In this document: positions 41,532 to 49,126 of the stretch, piece after piece | How the letters are laid out: the number at the start of each line of letters is the position of its first letter | How positions within the stretch are numbered: the first letter of the stretch is position 1 | Assembly: GCA_910584205.1 (NCBI GenBank) | Contig: CAJUAA010000018.1 | Coordinates: forward strand, 1-64,000 | From: an uncultured Lachnospiraceae bacterium | GTDB lineage: Bacteria > Bacillota > Clostridia > Lachnospirales > Lachnospiraceae | Direction of reading: 5' to 3' | Length of the DNA stretch: 64,000 bases | Notes under the pieces: model-generated | Databases searched by the model: none | Seen by the model: only the letters and a program-made list of their open reading frames with translations | Told to the model about the DNA's origin: nothing | Translations under genes and position numbers: made by a program

Positions 41532-42320
41532 TCACAGGGCGTCCTGTATATGTTTTACGTAAAGCCGGCGGATTCCCCGGTACTCCCCCAGCCCCTTCAG
41601 TACGCAGTTTACCGCAAAACCTTCCGCTTCGAATCGGCTCCTCCAGGAACCGCTGTCGTCCCCGGACATGTCGTTTACGGCGTGGTCGCCTGCCACCACC
41701 ATGAAAGGCGCCAGGGTCACGCGCCCGGCGCCGGAAGCGCGCACCAGCTTCATCAGCGTCTCCATGGAAGGGTACGCCTCCACCGTTCCCAAAAACACAT
41801 TTGGATATCCCATATCCTTGAATCTGTAATCCAGCGCCGCATAGACAGAATTGGCGTAATGGGCGGTGCCATGCCCCATGAACACCAGCGCTTCCTCCGG
41901 CGGCAGATCCCGGAACTCTTCCATGACCGCCTCCACCACCATGCGGGAATCCTCCTCGCTGGTCAGAAGCGGCGCGCCGAAACAAATCCGTTCAAAACGA
42001 TCCTCATACTTTTGTACATCCGCGGCCATCTGATCGTTTTCCACGCCGTTGATCACATGGGTGGGCTGCACGACCACTTCCGTGATCCCGTCCGCCAGCA
42101 TGCGCTCCATGGCCTCCGTCACCGTATCGATCTGTATCTGGTCCCTTTTTTTCAGCTTCCGGATAATCATCCCGCTGGTCCACGCCCGGTACAGCCGATA
42201 TTCCGGAAACGCTTCCCTGAAATCGGCTTCTATGGCGTCGATCGTCTTCTCCCTGGTCGCATTGACACTGGTTCCGAAGCTGACCGCCAGCAGCCCTTTT
42301 TTCTCCGTTTTGTCCTTCAT
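41532..42320 (-). CDS. cbiK: Sirohydrochlorin cobaltochelatase (CbiK family)
   Basis: 262 residues. 'LLAVSFGTSVNATREKTIDAIE' at the N-terminus and metal-binding His residues in 'VVVQPTHVINGVE', 'ALVFMGHGTAHYANS' and 'VAGDHAVNDM'. CbiK inserts Co2+ into sirohydrochlorin in anaerobic cobalamin synthesis. No other cobalamin gene is nearby. A good promoter precedes it, and the antiporter cluster follows 32 bases later without a terminator, so it may lead that long operon. Confidence 0.92.
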   Translation of the reverse strand: MKDKTEKKGLLAVSFGTSVNATREKTIDAIEADFREAFPEYRLYRAWTSGMIIRKLKKRDQIQIDTVTEAMERMLADGITEVVVQPTHVINGVENDQMAADVQKYEDRFERICFGAPLLTSEEDSRMVVEAVMEEFRDLPPEEALVFMGHGTAHYANSVYAALDYRFKDMGYPNVFLGTVEAYPSMETLMKLVRASGAGRVTLAPFMVVAGDHAVNDMSGDDSGSWRSRFEAEGFAVNCVLKGLGEYRGIRRLYVKHIQDAL

Positions 42321-42348
42321 CCGTACTCCTCCCGATATTCATGCATCC

Positions 42349-42377
42349 ATCATATCACTTTTTCGTTTTCCGGACAA
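42349..42377 (-). promoter_or_regulatory. Sigma-A promoter of cbiK and possibly the antiporter cluster
   Basis: Minus strand: TTGTCC (42372-42377), 17-base spacer, TATGAT (42349-42354). The -35 box abuts the terminator hairpin at 42377-42413. Confidence 0.72.
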
Positions 42378-42413
42378 GCAAAACTCCCGGCAGATCCTGC
42401 CGGGAGTTTTGCT
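42377..42413 (-). terminator. Strong rho-independent terminator after the octapeptide-repeat gene
   Basis: A perfect 17-base inverted repeat, AGCAAAACTCCCGGCAG (42377-42393) and its complement (42397-42413), with a three-base ATC loop. It has a GC-rich inner stem flanked by A and T runs, so it can act on both strands. It begins two bases after the stop codon of 42416-42901. Confidence 0.92.
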
Positions 42414-42415
42414 GT

Positions 42416-42901
42416 TCAGGTTTTTATCCTTCGTATCTTTCCGTGTTCCCGGTCTCTTTCTTCTTCCAGACGGGTAATCCGCGTCTCATGGTCATCCAGA
42501 TTCCGGATCAGGATTGCGATCGTATCCTGTTCATTTTTTATCATTCGGTACAGTTCTTTCAGTTCTGCCAGATCCTTCCGGATCTCTGCAAATTTTCTTT
42601 CGTTCTTTCTGTCGTAACGCTCCATTTCATCCAGAAGCATCACTTCCGAATCGTGGGTGGACTTTCTGACAATATCATTTGCAACCTTCGCAGCGATTCC
42701 CGGCACCCGCTCATCGATGATCTTCGGTACTCTCTCGTCAATAATTCCCGGTACTCTCTCATCGATGATCTTCGGTATCCGCTCGTCGATGATCCTCGTA
42801 GTGACCTTCTCAACGATATCCGGCACAAGTTTCAGGACCACCTCTGTAGTGACTTCTACAGCTATCTCACGGACAGCCTGCAGATCTCTTTCGCCCAGCA
42901 T
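42416..42901 (-). CDS. Hypothetical coiled-coil protein with IIDERVPx octapeptide repeats
   Basis: 161 residues from the ATG at 42901 (MLGERDLQAVREIAVEV) with an AGGAGG box. Residues about 38-75 contain four tandem octads (IIDERIPK, IIDERVPG, IIDERVPK, IIDERVPG) following 'KLVPDIVEKVTTR'. The C-terminal half is highly charged with heptad spacing ('EMERYDRKNERKFAEIRKDLAELKELY', 'LDDHETRITRLEEERDRE', split), a coiled coil. No signal peptide, no membrane helix. Monocistronic, with its own promoter and terminator. No function assigned; a structural or scaffold role is plausible. Confidence 0.82.
   Translation of the reverse strand: MLGERDLQAVREIAVEVTTEVVLKLVPDIVEKVTTRIIDERIPKIIDERVPGIIDERVPKIIDERVPGIAAKVANDIVRKSTHDSEVMLLDEMERYDRKNERKFAEIRKDLAELKELYRMIKNEQDTIAILIRNLDDHETRITRLEEERDREHGKIRRIKT
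42690..42790 (-). repeat. 24-bp tandem repeats encoding IIDERVPx
   Basis: About four 24-base units, e.g. CGGTACTCTCTCRTCRATRA-type on the plus strand, with synonymous and first-base differences between units. The period of 24 keeps the frame. This is a protein repeat, not a CRISPR array: no spacers are present. Confidence 0.8.
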
Positions 42902-42947
42902 ATGTATACCTCCTGATATGTGGCTCCTACAATCTGTCTGCCGTCCC

Positions 42948-42976
42948 ATTATATACTATATGCATTATTTTTGCAA
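42948..42976 (-). promoter_or_regulatory. Sigma-A promoter of the octapeptide-repeat gene
   Basis: Minus strand: TTGCAA (42971-42976), 17-base spacer, TATAAT (42948-42953). The -35 element lies within the last codons of the upstream acyltransferase gene. Confidence 0.8.
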
Positions 42977-44050
42977 CTGTTTTAACAAATAATCTACCTT
43001 ACTGCAGATCTTCTGTTCTTTTTTATGCAGTGCGCTCCCGGCAAACTTTTTTCCGCAGATTCGAAACAGCTTCTGCCGCATGAGTTCCAGAAGGAGACAG
43101 ACTGCATACACGATAACCGCCGCCGCCGCCGCGTAGATAACCGCCCAGTGAGTCCTTGCCACTTTGCTGGCACGGAACGTATCCCACACAAGATAGCGGA
43201 TCAGATAATTGTCATGGATCAGATAGATGCCAAACGCCGCGCCCGCGATTTTCAAAATTGCCCCGTCCAGGCGGCTTTTCCTCCAGGGCATGTTCTTCAC
43301 GCACAAAAACAGAGAATAAGTGGCCGTCAGCGCCAGCGGAGAGTTATAATTCATAAAATACCCGATATCCTCCAGCTGCAGCTGCACGGACAGGTAGACG
43401 CTGGCCAGCACCGCAAGAGAAGAGATCACATATCCGGCCAGCCCATACCAGAAATACCGCCTGTCCGGCCTGGTGTGCAGCTTCACATACCCGGCCAGCA
43501 GCGCCAGGAACAGAAACCAGGGCAGTTCCCTTCCCGTATAGACTCCGTAGGTGTTCACGCGGAAGATCAGATGGTTCACACTGAAAAAAAGCGCCAGAAG
43601 CACCAGCAGATACCGGTACTGCGCTTTCGTCAGCCGCGCCGCCAGCATCCCCGCAAAAGGCATCAGAAGCGAAAGCCCCATGTAGACGGACACAAACCAG
43701 TAGTTGTTGGAAGAGATGGGAAAGACCGCCTTGACCACGTCCCTCCCTGTCACTCCCTGACAGATCCCGAAAATCAGACAGATCAGCACCGAATAAAACA
43801 ACACCTGTTTCCAGAAGCGCAGGAGCCTCTCCGCCCGGAAATCCTGATCGATGGAAAAATATCCCGCAAGCATGACAAAACTGTTGGAATGGACCACCGA
43901 AAACGACTGGATCAGATAGGACAGAAAATAATTCGTAGTCCCGTATCCCAGTTTGGCAGTCACCCGCCCGTGGAACAGGCAGTGCCCCACCACGATCATA
44001 TACATGCATAAAATTCTGAGAAGTTCAAATTTCGCCTGTCTCTCTTTCAT
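42965..44050 (-). CDS. Acyltransferase 3 family membrane protein
   Basis: 361 residues from the ATG at 44050 (MKERQAKFELLRILCMYMIVVGHC), with AGGAG eight bases upstream. About ten predicted helices. 'FELLRILCMYMIVVGHCLFHG' contains the R...H motif used for catalysis in Acyl_transf_3/OafA-type O-acetyltransferases. Expected to acetylate or succinylate a cell-surface glycan. Directly downstream of a large membrane protein gene, with a 21-base gap; probably one operon. Confidence 0.88.
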   Translation of the reverse strand: MKERQAKFELLRILCMYMIVVGHCLFHGRVTAKLGYGTTNYFLSYLIQSFSVVHSNSFVMLAGYFSIDQDFRAERLLRFWKQVLFYSVLICLIFGICQGVTGRDVVKAVFPISSNNYWFVSVYMGLSLLMPFAGMLAARLTKAQYRYLLVLLALFFSVNHLIFRVNTYGVYTGRELPWFLFLALLAGYVKLHTRPDRRYFWYGLAGYVISSLAVLASVYLSVQLQLEDIGYFMNYNSPLALTATYSLFLCVKNMPWRKSRLDGAILKIAGAAFGIYLIHDNYLIRYLVWDTFRASKVARTHWAVIYAAAAAVIVYAVCLLLELMRQKLFRICGKKFAGSALHKKEQKICSKVDYLLKQLQK

Positions 44051-44071
44051 CAAATCCGCTCCTTCTGCACG

Positions 44072-46162
44072 TCATCCGGGTGCTGGTCCGTACAGATGGT
44101 TTTCCGTACGGATCTTCACTCCCTTATCCCCGTCCCGTATGACGATATGCACCTCATACCGGTCATCCAGCGGATAGCTGAGCTTTGGGATCATAAACCT
44201 GACCTGATCCGTATCCGCCAGCCCGGTATCGTACAGCATGGAGTACAGGCCGTCCTCGTCCTGCTGCTGCCAGGTTCCCTGATACATCCGGCGCTTGCCG
44301 CTCTCCACGCTTTCCATCCAGAGAAACACGCTCCTGCCCTCCAGCTCCTCCGGAGGCAGGTTCACCGTCGCCTCAAACACATCATACCGCTCGTTTTCCG
44401 CTGTATACGTGCGGTCCAGGGAAGCGGTAAGCTCATCATTGTCTTTCAGCCCGGACATTTTGTAATTCAGGGCGAACAGATCAAAGTTCCCGATCTGATT
44501 GACCTTGGAATACGTGATGAAGATCCCGTCGTAGGTATCCTGCAGGTGCAGCATAATATGCTCCAGAAGCGTATTGGAGATCAATACCGCCCGGTCGCTC
44601 TGATAGAGAGAAGTCAGAAGGCTTCTCTGCTCATACGCCGCCAGATTGGATACCACCTGCGGCGATTCCGTCTCCCAGCCGCCCAGTGCAAAAACATTCG
44701 TCAGATAGCCGTCCGGCAACTTTTCAAATATGGAATACGCCAGTTCCATACCGTTGCCGGTAAACGGGTCCAGGGCATAATATATCTTCTTCTCCCTGCT
44801 GATGGTATCATACAGGGAACGGAACGCCGCGCTCGGTTCCGAATCCTGCACAGGCGGCTGAAAAGCCGGCGTCACCAGCATCCGGAAGCAAATGCATACT
44901 ACAGACGCCATAGCCACCGCTCCTGCGGCCAGCGCCCTTCTTCCCGTCAGCCGGCCCTCCCAGGATTCGGCGATCTCTTCCTCCGCCGCAAACCATACAA
45001 AGATCACAAAGCTGAGCAGGCACGCCGTCACCACAATGGGCAGCACCCGATAAATCGCGATAAAATACAGATAGATGCCAAGAAGTGCCGCGTATGGATA
45101 TCCCACCGGGAGCCGGTTTTTCCTTTTTGTCATAGTTGATAAAGGGAACAGCCACAGGACGGTCACCAGCGCTCCCAGCAGAAACAGCGGCTTTTTGGCA
45201 AGGATCACAAGATAATCCAGCAGATATTCCCACTGGAACGGCCTTGCCCTCCGAAAATCCGTGATCGTCCGGAAGGTCTCCTCCGTATACCGGTCATAAT
45301 CCGCAATCAGCCAGTTCTGCAGGTTGATGCAGTCCGTCCGCGTAAGGCCCATGGCTTCGTATTCCGCCTGGTACTCGTCCCATTCCGGCACGCCGTAGTC
45401 CAGCAGCTGCTGACGCGCCCTGTCGTATTCCCGGTAATGGGCCTCCGGGCTTCCCGGCGTATACACAAGCAGGTTTTCCAGAAAAATGCTGCCGAATACA
45501 AGGGCAAACGCCAGCATGCAGGGCGCGCAGTCCCAGAGCAGGAACCGCTTCAGGTCCCGGTCCTTCCACAGGCTCTGCAGGCGCGGCAGCCAGAGGCCGA
45601 ACGCCATGAGCGTAACCATTCCAAAGGCATGGAACCGAATCCAGCTGCCCAGAAGAAGCAGCAGGATGCCCGCGGCCATGCCCGGACAACCACCCGCTTT
45701 CTTACGTTTCCTGTCATCCATTCCGGCAAACAGCAGCACATAGCCCGCCGCCGTTACCGCCGCCGCCGTCTTCGTATACTGCAGCTCCACATACAGCGGC
45801 TGCACACATGCCAGCACCAGCGCCATGGAAAGGAGCATTCCCGTGCGTTTCGCGCGCCGAATCCAGACCGCGCCCACAAAGGTCAGAGAAAGAAAGATCA
45901 GTCCGTACATGACCAGCGTATACCAGTTCAGATTCGGAACAGCTGAATAAAACAGCTTCAGAAGCCACCCGAAGCCGCTGTGGATATAGATAAAATACTG
46001 CGTATACTTCCCATATCCTCCCGATGCGATCGCAGCCAGTGAAAATTCATCGTTCGATCCGTAAAACGGATGCAGAAAAAGAACCGCATACGCAACCATC
46101 AGCATATGGAATACTGTAAACAGACACTGCATCTGCCTGACCGTTATCTCTTTTTTCTTCAC
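44072..46162 (-). CDS. Large polytopic membrane protein, possibly a GT-C-like glycosyltransferase
   Basis: About 696 residues. The proposed GTG start at 46162 has an AAGGAA box; a GTG at 46207 is possible but has no box. About 12 helices up to residue 440 ('GQCLFTVFHMLMVAYAVLF'-like first helix, then 'HPFYGSNDEFSLAAIASGGYG' with an acidic pair in the first outer loop, as in GT-C enzymes). The C-terminal 200 residues are soluble and extracellular, ending in 'YEVHIVIRDGDKGVKI'. Paired with an acyltransferase, so a role in surface glycan assembly is likely. No family confidently named. Confidence 0.7.
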   Translation of the reverse strand: MKKKEITVRQMQCLFTVFHMLMVAYAVLFLHPFYGSNDEFSLAAIASGGYGKYTQYFIYIHSGFGWLLKLFYSAVPNLNWYTLVMYGLIFLSLTFVGAVWIRRAKRTGMLLSMALVLACVQPLYVELQYTKTAAAVTAAGYVLLFAGMDDRKRKKAGGCPGMAAGILLLLLGSWIRFHAFGMVTLMAFGLWLPRLQSLWKDRDLKRFLLWDCAPCMLAFALVFGSIFLENLLVYTPGSPEAHYREYDRARQQLLDYGVPEWDEYQAEYEAMGLTRTDCINLQNWLIADYDRYTEETFRTITDFRRARPFQWEYLLDYLVILAKKPLFLLGALVTVLWLFPLSTMTKRKNRLPVGYPYAALLGIYLYFIAIYRVLPIVVTACLLSFVIFVWFAAEEEIAESWEGRLTGRRALAAGAVAMASVVCICFRMLVTPAFQPPVQDSEPSAAFRSLYDTISREKKIYYALDPFTGNGMELAYSIFEKLPDGYLTNVFALGGWETESPQVVSNLAAYEQRSLLTSLYQSDRAVLISNTLLEHIMLHLQDTYDGIFITYSKVNQIGNFDLFALNYKMSGLKDNDELTASLDRTYTAENERYDVFEATVNLPPEELEGRSVFLWMESVESGKRRMYQGTWQQQDEDGLYSMLYDTGLADTDQVRFMIPKLSYPLDDRYEVHIVIRDGDKGVKIRTENHLYGPAPG

Positions 46163-46230
46163 CTTACATTCCTTCCTGTCCCGTGTTCTTCCTGCCGTTC
46201 GTTTCACGGCTGCCGGTAAAACGGAAAAGG

Positions 46231-46305
46231 GGATGCCGCAAAAGGCGGCTCCCGCCCTCCGTATTGGTTCTGTCCGGAAGACGGGAGACGCGTTTTACGG
46301 CATCC
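46231..46305 (-). terminator. Long inverted repeat after ilvC, probable terminator
   Basis: A 24-base arm (46231-46254) is complementary to 46282-46305 with three mismatches (outer GGATGCCG...CGGCATCC and inner CTCCCG...CGGGAG pairs match exactly). The minus strand after the hairpin reads CCCCTTTTCCG, a short T-run. It lies 14 bases after the ilvC stop. Confidence 0.7.
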
Positions 46306-46319
46306 TCTCCCCACAGCCT

Positions 46320-47336
46320 TTAGTTATCCAGTAATTTATCCTCGCCGTTCCAGCTGTACAGCTTCCGGATCTCTTTTCCAACCTTCTCTGACGGATGCTC
46401 CGCAGCCAGCTTTCTCATGGCCTTGAAATGAGCCTGTCCGCCTGCTGCGGACATATCCAGAAGAAACTCTTTTGCAAAAGAACCGTCCTGAATATCTTTC
46501 AGGATTTTCTTCATGGTCGCCTTGGTCTCTTCCGTAATCAGCTTCGGCCCGGTAATATAATCTCCGTATTCCGCCGTATTGGAGATGGAATATCTCATTC
46601 CCTCGAAGCCGGACTGGTAGATCAGGTCCACGATCAGCTTCATCTCATGGATACACTCAAAATATGCGTTTCTCGGATCGTAGCCCGCCTCGGTCAGCAC
46701 TTCATAGCCTGTCTGCATCAGCGCACATACACCGCCGCACAGCACTGCCTGCTCGCCGAACAGGTCGGTCTCGGTCTCCGTGCGGAAGGTCGTCTCCAGA
46801 ACGCCCGCTCTTGCTCCGCCGATGGCAAGCGCATAGGCCAGAGCCATCTCCAGCGCCTTGCCGGTCGCGTCCTGATGGACCGCCACCAGACACGGTACGC
46901 CCTTTCCTGCCTGATACTCGCTTCTCACCGTATGGCCCGGTCCCTTCGGTGCGATCATCGTCACATCCACATTCTTCGGCGGTACGATCTGATTGAAATG
47001 AATGTTAAAGCCATGGGCGAACATGAGCATGTTGCCCTCCTCCAGGTTCGGCTCGATATCCTTCTTATACATGGAAGCCTGCAGCTCATCGTTGATCAGA
47101 ATCATGATGATATCCGCCTTCTTCGCAGCCTCTGCAGCCGTATAGACCTCAAAGCCCTGCTCCTCCGCGCGCTTCCAGGATCTGCTGCCCTCATAAAGAC
47201 CAATGATCACATGGCATCCAGACTCCTTTGCGTTCAGCGCATGGGCATGTCCCTGGCTGCCATAGCCGATGACTGCAATCGTCTTTCCTTCCAGCATGGA
47301 AAGGTTACAGTCTTCCTGATAATAAATCTTTGCCAT
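46320..47336 (-). CDS. ilvC: Ketol-acid reductoisomerase (class I)
   Basis: 338 residues, the standard short (class I) form. 'KTIAVIGYGSQGHAHALNAKESG' is the NADPH-binding loop. Metal-binding Glu/Asp lie in 'RTETETDLFGEQAVLCGG', and 'YFECIHEMKLIVDLIYQSG' is the C-terminal knot. It converts acetolactate to dihydroxy-isovalerate in valine/leucine synthesis (and the ethyl analogue for isoleucine). Coupled to ilvN with a 20-base gap. Confidence 0.97.
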   Translation of the reverse strand: MAKIYYQEDCNLSMLEGKTIAVIGYGSQGHAHALNAKESGCHVIIGLYEGSRSWKRAEEQGFEVYTAAEAAKKADIIMILINDELQASMYKKDIEPNLEEGNMLMFAHGFNIHFNQIVPPKNVDVTMIAPKGPGHTVRSEYQAGKGVPCLVAVHQDATGKALEMALAYALAIGGARAGVLETTFRTETETDLFGEQAVLCGGVCALMQTGYEVLTEAGYDPRNAYFECIHEMKLIVDLIYQSGFEGMRYSISNTAEYGDYITGPKLITEETKATMKKILKDIQDGSFAKEFLLDMSAAGGQAHFKAMRKLAAEHPSEKVGKEIRKLYSWNGEDKLLDN

Positions 47337-47356
47337 TGTTTCTCTCCTCCATCATC

Positions 47357-47905
47357 CTAAATGTGTTTGCTTTTATATAAATCGTAGTCCACAAGCTTCC
47401 CGTCCCCGTTGTGCAGCTTCACATCGGAAGTGCCTCTGGAGAGGCCGGTGAGGCCGGTACGTGCAAGCTCCAGGATCTCCACATCCTCCAGCATACGGAG
47501 GAACGCGTCGATCTTCGTCTGGCTGCCGACCAGCTCGATCACCAGAGAATCTATGGAAACGTCTACGATCTTTGCCCGGAAAATATCAGCGATCGATATG
47601 ATGTTCTGGCGGTTTCCCGCATCGCAGAGCACCTTCAGGAGCACCAGCTCCCTGCATACAGAACTGTCCGGCAGGAGCTTCTTGATGTCCACCACATCCT
47701 CCAGCTTGTTCAGCTGCTTCTCGATCTGCTCCAGGATGATCTCATCCCCTCTCGCCACCACGGTAATCCTCGTAAATTTCGGATCCGCAGTCACGCCTGC
47801 GGCAATACTGTCAATATTATAACCACGCCGGGTAAAAAGCCCTGCAACACGGCTCAGAACACCTGACGAGTTTTCTACAAGAAGTGAAAAAACTACCTTA
47901 TCCAT
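47357..47905 (-). CDS. ilvN: Acetolactate synthase small (regulatory) subunit
   Basis: 182 residues. N-terminal ACT domain 'VFSLLVENSSGVLSRVAGLFTRRGYNIDSI' (split) binds valine; C-terminal ALS_ss domain with 'ELVLLKVLCDAGNRQNIISIADIFRAKIVDV'. It modulates a catalytic IlvB subunit that is not in this window, which is unusual because ilvB normally precedes ilvN. First gene of an ilvN-ilvC operon with its own promoter. Confidence 0.95.
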   Translation of the reverse strand: MDKVVFSLLVENSSGVLSRVAGLFTRRGYNIDSIAAGVTADPKFTRITVVARGDEIILEQIEKQLNKLEDVVDIKKLLPDSSVCRELVLLKVLCDAGNRQNIISIADIFRAKIVDVSIDSLVIELVGSQTKIDAFLRMLEDVEILELARTGLTGLSRGTSDVKLHNGDGKLVDYDLYKSKHI

Positions 47906-47968
47906 CTGTCTCCCCGCTTTCTCCGTTCACTCTGCTCTGGTAAAGCATCATTTTGTCAATACCAAAAT

Positions 47969-47997
47969 ATTGTAACAACGAACGCTTCCTTTGTCAA
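47969..47997 (-). promoter_or_regulatory. Sigma-A promoter of ilvN-ilvC
   Basis: Minus strand: TTGACA (47992-47997), 17-base spacer, TACAAT (47969-47974). The leader to the ilvN start is only about 60 bases, too short for a T-box or a leader-peptide attenuator. Confidence 0.85.
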
Positions 47998-48044
47998 TTC
48001 ATAATTCCAAAATTCCGGCGCCCAAAGCAGCGGAACATACGTTC

Positions 48045-48917
48045 TTATCCAAGCCGTTTCCGGATGCACCGGATATATTCCGGCGTAGTTCCGCAGCAGC
48101 CTCCGATCAGAGAGGCCCCGCAGTCCCTGAGACGCAGGATCTTTTCGGCAAACTCCTCCGCCCCCATGCTGTACACCGCTTCTCCGGTCTCCGTAATTAC
48201 CGGCATGCCCGCATTGGGCTTCGCCATAATCGGAATCGATACCGTATCCTTCAGCCGGCGGATGACCGCCTCCAGCTGATCGGGGCCCACCGAACAGTTG
48301 ACTCCCACCGCCGCCACTCCCATGGCCTCCAGCGCGGCGGCCGCTTCCGTCACATTTCCGCCAAAATACAGATTCCCGTCCCCCTCGCAGGTAAAGGAGA
48401 CCAGAAGCGGAAGATCGCATACCGCGTGGGCCGCGTCGCAGATCACCAGCGCCTCCTCCAGGGAAAGCAGTGTCTCCGCCACAAGAAGGTCCACGCCCGC
48501 ACCCGCCAGAAGGCGGATCTGCTCTTTATAGATGTCCATCAGCCCGTCGTAGGTCATGGGGCCATACGGCTCCAGCGCCTTCCCCGTAGTGGACATGTCG
48601 CCGGCTACGAACACACGTTCTCCTGTCTGTTCCACCGTCCGGGACGCCAGCATCCGGTTCAGCTCCTCCACCTGATCCTCCAGCCCCATATTGGCCAGAG
48701 ACATCCGGTTCGCCCCAAAGGTCGGCGCGTACAGGATCTGCGATCCGGCGTCCGCATATTCCTCCTGAAGCTTCCGGATCACATCCGGATGATCATATAC
48801 CCACTGCTCTGTACAGACGCCCACCGGCATGCCCATGCTGCGCAGGCAGGAACCGGTCCCTCCGTCCAGAAGCACCGTCCCCTTTTCTGTCAATGATCGA
48901 AACTCTTTTCCTGTCAT
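48045..48917 (-). CDS. Homocysteine S-methyltransferase family protein
   Basis: 290 residues from the ATG at 48917 (MTGKEFRSLTEKG) with a GAGGAG box. 'VLLDGGTGSCLRSMG' at the N-terminus, Zn-site Cys in 'AVGVNCSVGP' and the paired Cys in 'LIGGCCGTTPEYI' near the C-terminus. Family members (MmuM, or the N-terminal half of MetH) methylate homocysteine. Size fits a free-standing enzyme; the methyl donor is not evident. A hairpin-forming GGCGG/CCGCC pair lies in its roughly 85-base leader. Confidence 0.88.
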   Translation of the reverse strand: MTGKEFRSLTEKGTVLLDGGTGSCLRSMGMPVGVCTEQWVYDHPDVIRKLQEEYADAGSQILYAPTFGANRMSLANMGLEDQVEELNRMLASRTVEQTGERVFVAGDMSTTGKALEPYGPMTYDGLMDIYKEQIRLLAGAGVDLLVAETLLSLEEALVICDAAHAVCDLPLLVSFTCEGDGNLYFGGNVTEAAAALEAMGVAAVGVNCSVGPDQLEAVIRRLKDTVSIPIMAKPNAGMPVITETGEAVYSMGAEEFAEKILRLRDCGASLIGGCCGTTPEYIRCIRKRLG

Positions 48918-49063
48918 GCTTTTTCTCCTCATTCTGTTGAAACGGCGGTTGGAAGCCGCCCGTATACGCGTCCTGTTCTCCACAAAGAGACGCCGCTTTA
49001 AGCAGTATAGCACATCCTGTTCTCTGAAACAACCGTCCTGACCGCATCTTCCTCTTCCATCAT

Positions 49064-49091
49064 TGCATATTTGCTTCCTTTTCTATATAAT
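49064..49091 (+). promoter_or_regulatory. Sigma-A promoter of the SPFH/zinc-ribbon/TPM operon
   Basis: TTGCAT (49064-49069), 16-base spacer, TATAAT (49086-49091), 35 bases before the ATG at 49127. Confidence 0.78.
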
Positions 49092-49126
49092 GGATACAGC
49101 GAAACAGATACGGAGGAATAAACATC

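Noticed and set aside
41500..41985. Upstream extension of mnhE
   Set aside because: The extension overlaps cbiK in a different frame, is Gly/Arg-rich, and a ribosome-binding site sits at the shorter start (41499).
42377..42413. Perfect 17-base inverted repeat as a transposon end
   Set aside because: GC-rich stem with A/T flanks directly after a stop codon is a classic terminator; no transposase or second copy is present.
42690..42790. CRISPR-like repeat array
   Set aside because: The repeats are contiguous 24-mers without spacers and encode an in-frame octapeptide.
47906..48044. T-box or leader-peptide attenuator upstream of ilvN
   Set aside because: The predicted leader is about 60 bases, without a T-box motif, Ile/Val/Leu codon run or terminator hairpin.
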